DNA from: Deltaproteobacteria bacterium
GTDB taxonomy: Bacteria; Desulfobacterota_D; UBA1144; Nemesobacterales; N074bin48
Reading direction: 5' to 3'
Assembly (NCBI GenBank): GCA_004356685.1
Contig: SMWS01000043.1
Coordinates: 1 to 9,513, forward strand
DNA length: 9,513 nt
The notes beneath the pieces were generated by a model. The model worked only from the letters and a program-made list of their open reading frames with translations, was not told where the DNA came from and ran no database searches. Position 1 is the first letter of the stretch; the number at the start of each line of letters is the position of its first letter. A program made the translations under genes and the position numbers. Below are positions 5,297-9,513 of this stretch, in pieces.

Positions 5297-6556
5297 ATGA
5301 AACTCACAATTGAAAAACTGATATATGGTGGATACGGGCTTGCAAGGACCGATGATAAAGTTGTTTTTGTCAGAGGCGGGGTGCCGGGTGAGCAAGTCGA
5401 TGTTGAAATAGCCGAAGAGAAAAAGAGCTTTGATATAGCTTATATAAATAATATTTTAGAACCTTCAAAACACAGGGTAGATCCTCAGTGTGAATATTTT
5501 GGAAAGTGTGGAGGGTGTCAGTGGCAAAATATAGATTATCAATATCAATTAAAAGCTAAGGAGCAAATCCTAAAAGAGTCTATACAAAAAATTGCTGGCA
5601 TAAATGATTTTGAAATTGAACCTATTGTTCCCTCGCAAAACAAATACAGTTACAGAAACAGGGTAACTCTCCATCTTGATACGGTAAACGGAAAACACAT
5701 TTTAGGGTATAAAGAAGAAAAATCTCATAAATTGGTACCAATAGAGCAGTGTCCTATTTCTTCAGACAATATCTCCAAACTTGTTCAGAAGATATCAAAA
5801 TTAATAAGCGGCTATGATGCAAAGAAATTACCTTTTGACAAAATTTTCATTACAGATATAGGCAAGATTCCTGCTTTATCTTTATCACCTAAAAAAAATG
5901 TTTCAGAATCCGATGCCAACAATTTTTTCTATAACCTAAAAGAACGTATGCAAGGTATAGATATTTCGATTGATAATAAAGATGAAAAGAGTTTCGAATT
6001 TAGAGTTTTAGGACTAAAATTTATATCAAGTCCCTCGGTATTTGCGCAGGCTAATTCTATTATAAATGAACAGTTGATTAAGACATTAATAAAATGGGCT
6101 GATTTGAAAAAGAATGAAAATGTTATGGATCTCTATTGTGGTTATGGGAACTTCTCACTTAATATTGCAAGAAAAGTAAAGCAAGTCTTGAGTATTGATA
6201 ATAATAAAAGAGCTATTAAGTTTGCCATCAAAAATGCAAAATTAAATTCAATAAGGAACTGTATTTTCGAAGATTGGGATGTTAACAAGTATTTACAAAG
6301 ACACAAACCAAAAGAGAATCAAGATTTAGTTATTCTCGATCCCCCGCGAACAGGGGCAAAAGAAATAATTAAGTCTATAATCAACATTAACCCAAAAAAG
6401 ATTTTATATGTTTCCTGCAATCCAACTACACTTGCAAGGGATTTAAAAGACTTAATCAAAGCCGGATATAACCTCAAGAAAATTCAGCCTTTCGATATGT
6501 TTCCCCAGACTTTTCATATAGAATCTCTGTCACTTCTAGTAAAAGAATCTGGGTAA
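5297..6556 (+). CDS. rlmD: Uracil-C5 RNA methyltransferase, RlmD/TrmA family
   Basis: SAM-dependent methylation of a uracil C5; RlmD (RumA) modifies U1939 of 23S rRNA. The 419-residue protein begins with a TRAM RNA-binding domain (KLTIEKLIYGGYGLAR through about residue 55). It then has Fe-S ligands C65, C71 and C74 (CEYFGKCGGC) with C152 (EQCPIS) as the fourth. The Rossmann methyltransferase core shows FAQAN (249-253), DLYCGYGNFSL (278-288), LDPPRTGAKE (347-356), the nucleophile C374 in YVSCNPTTLARDL (371-383), and MFPQTFHIES (401-410) containing the expected general base E409. The TRAM domain plus four cysteines favours RlmD or RlmCD over TrmA; the exact uridine is inferred. The start gives an intact TRAM domain but has only a weak ribosome site. 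It follows the repeat cluster and has no evident promoter of its own. Confidence 0.88.
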   Translation: MKLTIEKLIYGGYGLARTDDKVVFVRGGVPGEQVDVEIAEEKKSFDIAYINNILEPSKHRVDPQCEYFGKCGGCQWQNIDYQYQLKAKEQILKESIQKIAGINDFEIEPIVPSQNKYSYRNRVTLHLDTVNGKHILGYKEEKSHKLVPIEQCPISSDNISKLVQKISKLISGYDAKKLPFDKIFITDIGKIPALSLSPKKNVSESDANNFFYNLKERMQGIDISIDNKDEKSFEFRVLGLKFISSPSVFAQANSIINEQLIKTLIKWADLKKNENVMDLYCGYGNFSLNIARKVKQVLSIDNNKRAIKFAIKNAKLNSIRNCIFEDWDVNKYLQRHKPKENQDLVILDPPRTGAKEIIKSIININPKKILYVSCNPTTLARDLKDLIKAGYNLKKIQPFDMFPQTFHIESLSLLVKESG

Positions 6557-6592
6557 ATTAAATTTATCATCAGCTTTGTTGAAAACTTATAT

Positions 6593-6609
6593 TACTATTT
6601 TTAATAGTA
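6593..6609. repeat. Short inverted repeat downstream of rlmD
   Basis: TACTATT (6593-6599) and AATAGTA (6603-6609) are exact reverse complements around TTT, 37 nt after the rlmD stop. The stem is AT-only apart from one pair and is followed by AGGGG rather than a T-run, so it is a poor intrinsic terminator. A protein-binding site is equally possible. Confidence 0.3.
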
Positions 6610-6647
6610 TAGGGGTGTTTTCTAAATTATTTAGGTAAGGAACCAAA

Positions 6648-6684
6648 CGATAATTAATTTAAACATTTTGAATTAAACTTATCG
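6648..6684. promoter_or_regulatory. Imperfect 16-bp inverted repeat overlapping the -35 box
   Basis: CGATAA (6648-6653) pairs with TTATCG (6679-6684). Inside it TTAATTTAAA (6654-6663) pairs with TTTGAATTAA (6667-6676) at 9 of 10 positions, the exception being T opposite G. The loop is CAT, with a two-base bulge at 6677-6678. The right arm covers the -35 element and part of the spacer of the promoter at 6668-6696. This position is typical of an operator. Because the predicted transcript starts near 6703, the structure would not be in that mRNA, which favours a DNA-level role. The bulge breaks perfect dyad symmetry. Confidence 0.45.
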
Positions 6685-6696
6685 TACTGATATAAT
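6668..6696 (+). promoter_or_regulatory. Sigma70-type promoter for the epimerase-aroC unit
   Basis: TTGAAT (6668-6673) and TATAAT (6691-6696) are separated by exactly 17 bp. TG at 6688-6689 gives an extended -10 (TGNTATAAT). Transcription is expected to start near 6703, leaving a leader of about 27 nt with the ribosome site at 6720-6727. It is the best promoter match I found in the window and explains independent expression after the 173-nt gap. Confidence 0.75.
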
Positions 6697-6719
6697 TCAA
6701 AAAATTAATTGATTTAATT

Positions 6720-6727
6720 GGAGGGAG
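6720..6727 (+). promoter_or_regulatory. Shine-Dalgarno site that sets the start at 6730
   Basis: GGAGGGAG lies immediately before the ATG at 6730 with about 5 nt spacing. A longer frame could begin with TTG at 6718, but that codon overlaps this site, so the TTG start would lack a ribosome site and add four non-conserved residues. Confidence 0.85.
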
Positions 6728-6729
6728 TT

Positions 6730-7713
6730 ATGGCAGTACTTGTTACAGGTGCTACAGGTTTTCTGGGTTCTCATATTGCAAGAAAACTGGTAGAAAAGGG
6801 AGAGAAAGTAAAGATACTTTTAAGAAAATCCAGTAAGACTGCCAATATCGACAATCTTGAAGCAGAAAGAATATATGGCGATGTAACCGATTTAGATTCT
6901 TTCAAAAGTGCTATTAAGGGATGTGACACTTTATTTCATACAGCCGGGTTTGTCTCTTTTAGAAAAAAAGACCACCAAAAAATGCAGGATATAAATGTTG
7001 GTGGCACCATAAATGCCATGAAGGCAGCTCTTGATGCAGGTGTTAGTAAAGTCGTGTATACAAGCAGTGTTGCAGCTATAGGGGTTGATCCCGATGGCGG
7101 TATTGCAAATGAAGAGACTAAATATACTCTTGAGTCAGAAGGCATTACTTATTTAAATACTAAATATCATGGTGAAAAAGAAGCTTTAAAATTTGTAAAG
7201 GATGGTCTTCCTTTAGTAATAGTAAATCCATCGGTAGTTATAGGGCCGGGGGATATTTATTTATCAAGCACAGCTTTTATACAGTGGTACTGTAAAAAGA
7301 AATTCCCTGGATATATGGACGGCACGATGAATATTGTAGACGTCGAAGACGTTGCCGATGGTCACCTGCTTGCAGCCGAAAAAGGAAAAATAGGGCAGCG
7401 ATATATTCTTGCAAACACTGATTTAACTATAAATGAACTCTTTGATATGCTACAGAGACTTACGGGTATTTCCAGACCAAAAATGAAAATTCCTTATACC
7501 TTTGCGTTTATAACCGCATATCTGGTTGAAAGAATATTGGGTTTTTCTTTCCCAAACTACTCAACTATGGATGTGGATTCAGTAAAACTGTCAAAATATA
7601 AATGGTTTGTAGACAGCTCTAAAGCTGAAAGAGAACTTGGTTATAAAAAATCTAATATTGAAGAATCTGTAAACAAAACCGTTGACTGGTTTAAAGAAAA
7701 CGGTTACCTCTAA
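6730..7713 (+). CDS. NAD(P)-dependent sugar epimerase/dihydroflavonol reductase-like (extended SDR)
   Basis: A 327-residue extended short-chain dehydrogenase. The N-terminal Rossmann motif GATGFLG (7-13, GxxGxxG) binds the dinucleotide. GDVTDLDS (50-57), LFHTAGFVSF (68-77) and NVGGTINAMKAA (89-100) follow. The catalytic serine is in VVYTSSVAAIG (108-118), the YxxxK pair is Y141/K145 (YLNTK), and NPSVVIGPGD (166-175) is the next landmark. The closest family I recall is HpnA, the hopanoid-associated sugar epimerase, which shares the VVYTSSVA and INPS..GPGD pattern. No hopanoid genes are visible here, so the substrate is unknown. There is no signal peptide. The segment FAFITAYLVERILGFSF (258-274) is hydrophobic but lies within the normal C-terminal substrate domain. 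The gene has its own promoter and is followed 3 nt later by aroC. Confidence 0.88.
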   Translation: MAVLVTGATGFLGSHIARKLVEKGEKVKILLRKSSKTANIDNLEAERIYGDVTDLDSFKSAIKGCDTLFHTAGFVSFRKKDHQKMQDINVGGTINAMKAALDAGVSKVVYTSSVAAIGVDPDGGIANEETKYTLESEGITYLNTKYHGEKEALKFVKDGLPLVIVNPSVVIGPGDIYLSSTAFIQWYCKKKFPGYMDGTMNIVDVEDVADGHLLAAEKGKIGQRYILANTDLTINELFDMLQRLTGISRPKMKIPYTFAFITAYLVERILGFSFPNYSTMDVDSVKLSKYKWFVDSSKAERELGYKKSNIEESVNKTVDWFKENGYL

Positions 7714-7716
7714 AAT

Positions 7717-8787
7717 ATGCCCGGAAACAGTTTTGGAAATTATTTTAGAATAACAACGTGGGGAGAGTCCCACGGCCGTGCACTTGGTGTGGTTGTAGAC
7801 GGCTGTCCAGCGGGACTTGAAATTTCTGAAGAGGAAATTCAGTATGAAATGGACCGCAGAAGACCCGGGCAGAGCAAGATTACTACGCAAAGAAAAGAAC
7901 CCGATAAAGTGGAAATTCTTTCAGGGGTATTTGAAGGTAAAACTCTTGGCACGCCAATAACGATGATGGTAAGAAACGTGGATGCCATTTCTAAGTCTTA
8001 TGAAGATATAAAAGATACATACCGCCCTGGACATGCAGATTTTACATACGATGAGAAATATGGGCTGAGAGATTACAGGGGAGGGGGAAGATCATCTAAC
8101 AGGGAAACTTTAGGGAGAGTGGCGGCGGCTGCTATTGCCAAGAAAATACTGTCAATGCACGGAGTTAAAACCACAGGATACGTAAAGCAAATTGGAAATA
8201 TTGTATGTGAGATCACAGACTTTGATGAAATTGAAAAAAATCCTGTAAGGTGTGCCGATCCTGCAAAAGTGCAGCCAATGATTGATCTTATAGAATCTGT
8301 TAGAAAAGGGGGGGATTCCATTGGAGGAATAGTAGAGGTTGTATCGCAGGGGCTGCCTTCTGGTCTTGGTGATCCTGTATTTCACAAGATTGATGCTGAC
8401 CTTGCTGCTGGCATTATGAGCATCGGCGGTATCAGGGGATTTGAGGTTGGGCTTGGGTTTAAAGTTGCTGAAATGAAAGGATCTGAAGCGAACGACTTAA
8501 TGTATAAAAAAGAGGACGGTTCTTTAGGTTTTAAAACTAACAATGCAGGCGGCCTGCTTGGTGGAATAACAAATGGAGAAAATCTTGTAGTGCGGATTGC
8601 TATAAAACCGACTTCTTCTATATCCAAAATACAAGAAACTGTAGATAAACATGGAAATCCCAAAGAGTTAAAAGTAAAAGGAAGGCATGACCCATGTCTT
8701 TGTCCAAGAGCGGTTCCTATTCTGGAGGCAATGGTGAATCTAGTATTAGTAGATCATTTGTTGATCTCTAAGATGGCTAAAATATAA
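7717..8787 (+). CDS. aroC: Chorismate synthase
   Basis: AroC converts 5-enolpyruvylshikimate-3-phosphate to chorismate, the last step of the shikimate pathway, using reduced FMN. The 356-residue length is normal. Conserved blocks: GNYFRITTWGESHG (7-20, with the catalytic-region histidine H19), RRRPGQS (47-53), YRPGHADFTYDEKYG (102-116, with H106), RDYRGGGRSSNRETLGRVA (118-136), NNAGGLLGGITNGE (275-288) and GRHDPCLCPRAVPILEAM (322-339). The usual alanine or glycine in 'SS[A/G]RET' is N128 here. The start lies 3 nt after the epimerase stop with no clear ribosome site, so translation is probably coupled. No other aro gene is in the window. Confidence 0.97.
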   Translation: MPGNSFGNYFRITTWGESHGRALGVVVDGCPAGLEISEEEIQYEMDRRRPGQSKITTQRKEPDKVEILSGVFEGKTLGTPITMMVRNVDAISKSYEDIKDTYRPGHADFTYDEKYGLRDYRGGGRSSNRETLGRVAAAAIAKKILSMHGVKTTGYVKQIGNIVCEITDFDEIEKNPVRCADPAKVQPMIDLIESVRKGGDSIGGIVEVVSQGLPSGLGDPVFHKIDADLAAGIMSIGGIRGFEVGLGFKVAEMKGSEANDLMYKKEDGSLGFKTNNAGGLLGGITNGENLVVRIAIKPTSSISKIQETVDKHGNPKELKVKGRHDPCLCPRAVPILEAMVNLVLVDHLLISKMAKI

Positions 8788-9009
8788 GCCTGGTTTAGGT
8801 ATATAGTAAATTTTAAATCCCAATACCAGTACTATCTTTAAATATTAATGTTTCTTACATCTGTAGGTTGAACTTTTAACTATAAACACCAACAATATTT
8901 ACATAATGTTATTGAGCTTATAAAATAAACTATTTTGTATTATACTATAATGATTAATTCCTTGTTTAGGGTAATTATGGAAATTGGATGTTTATGTGAT
9001 ATTTAAACA

Positions 9010-9513
9010 ATGGCGCATAATTTAAATAAGATCAGAACAAATTTAAACAAGTATGTCGTATTTTTTATAGCATTTGTTTGTTTTATTGTATGGTCTTTTA
9101 GTTTTATTCATGCTCTTAACTGGTTAAATAAACCATTTTCAGGATTTTTGTTCTATAAGAACCTAGTAATATCAGAAATTGTTATTGACTTGGATGATAA
9201 CGGCATTACCGCCGGCCGGCCCCAAATAATTACCGACAGAGTAATTGCCGTAAATGGAGAACGAGTTAAAACACCTGATGAAATTTACAAGATCGTTAAT
9301 CGGTACAATGTCGGAACACCTCTGGACTACAGTATAATAAGGGGAGAGAAAATCTTTGAGTACACTGTGCCAATTAGCTTATTTAATGTTGGACACTTTA
9401 TATCGATTTTCGGGATAGTTTATTTAGCAGGGCTGATTTTTTTTGTGATAGGGATTTCAGTATACTTTCTCCGGCCCAATCTCGCGACTAGTAAAATCTT
9501 CTTGCTTCTTACA
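9010..9513 (+). CDS. PDZ-domain membrane protein, N-terminal part (runs off the window)
   Basis: The frame opens at ATG 9010, just after an in-frame TAA at 9004, and stays open for 168 codons to the window end. A short basic N-terminus is followed by a TM helix (about 15-36, YVVFFIAFVCFIVWSFSFIH). Next comes a PDZ-like domain (about 52-122): LVISEIVIDLDDNGI, TDRVIAVNGERVKTPDEIYKI, and VGTPLDYSIIRGEKI, the classical 'D.V..VNG..V' pattern. A second TM helix lies at about 133-154, then RPNLATSKIFLLL, which appears to begin a third. This order, TM-PDZ-multiple TM, resembles the sensory head of some bacterial signalling proteins (for example histidine kinases) whose output domain would follow. That output domain is outside the window, so the function is open. 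No strong ribosome site precedes the start; a TATAAT at 8946-8951 is a possible -10 without a good -35. Confidence 0.75.
   Translation, partial: MAHNLNKIRTNLNKYVVFFIAFVCFIVWSFSFIHALNWLNKPFSGFLFYKNLVISEIVIDLDDNGITAGRPQIITDRVIAVNGERVKTPDEIYKIVNRYNVGTPLDYSIIRGEKIFEYTVPISLFNVGHFISIFGIVYLAGLIFFVIGISVYFLRPNLATSKIFLLLT

Noticed and set aside
6718..6729. TTG start for the epimerase at 6718
   Set aside because: It would overlap the Shine-Dalgarno site GGAGGGAG and add residues that precede the usual N-terminus of the Rossmann fold; the ATG at 6730 fits better.
8073..8663. Minus-strand open frames inside aroC
   Set aside because: They mirror the conserved aroC coding sequence and show no family features or translation signals.
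8788..9009. RNA gene or riboswitch in the aroC-PDZ gap
   Set aside because: The 222 nt are strongly AT-rich with only short, poorly nested complementary pieces (for example CTGGT with ACCAG) and no tRNA-like or conserved riboswitch core that I can see.

Overview
The window is a stretch of bacterial chromosome made mostly of housekeeping genes, all on the + strand, with AT-rich DNA and AT-rich intergenic spacers. Small overlaps and gaps, Shine-Dalgarno sites and sigma70-like promoter elements are bacterial. The gene set (rluD-pgeF pair, a TRAM/Fe-S RNA methyltransferase, a hopanoid-type sugar epimerase family member next to aroC, and a 5' fragment that resembles proteins I associate with deltaproteobacteria) suggests a Gram-negative bacterium of the broad deltaproteobacterial/Desulfobacterota radiation or a related uncultured lineage. 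That placement is inference and is weak.

Layout. (1) Positions 1-2399 look like one transcription unit: the C-terminal end of a conserved hypothetical protein, an RluD-type pseudouridine synthase, PgeF (laccase-domain peptidoglycan editing factor) overlapping it by 8 nt, and an unrecognised 143-aa protein starting directly after the pgeF stop. (2) Positions 2458-4703 hold argG (arginine synthesis) and queA (queuosine tRNA modification), separated by a possible weak hairpin terminator. (3) Positions 4704-5296 are an accessory island between queA and the next housekeeping gene: a small stand-alone GIY-YIG nuclease surrounded by three copies of a 26-29 nt palindromic repeat. Two copies are identical and in the same orientation. 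The third is inverted, lies just after the nuclease gene, and carries a compensatory stem change. (4) Positions 5297-6556 encode an RlmD/TrmA-family uracil-C5 RNA methyltransferase. (5) Positions 6557-6729 contain a good sigma70 promoter (extended -10) overlapped by an imperfect 16-bp inverted repeat. This promoter probably drives an extended-SDR NAD(P)-dependent epimerase/reductase and, 3 nt later, aroC (chorismate synthase). (6) After a 222-nt AT-rich gap, the window ends inside a membrane protein with an N-terminal TM helix, a PDZ-like domain and further TM segments.

Functionally the window combines RNA modification (RluD, QueA, RlmD), amino acid and aromatic biosynthesis (ArgG, AroC) and envelope maintenance (PgeF). 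The most interesting part is the queA-rlmD interval. A GIY-YIG nuclease gene enclosed by an inverted pair of hairpin repeats has the architecture of a minimal mobile or repeat-dispersing unit, comparable in layout (not in enzyme family) to REP/RAYT systems.
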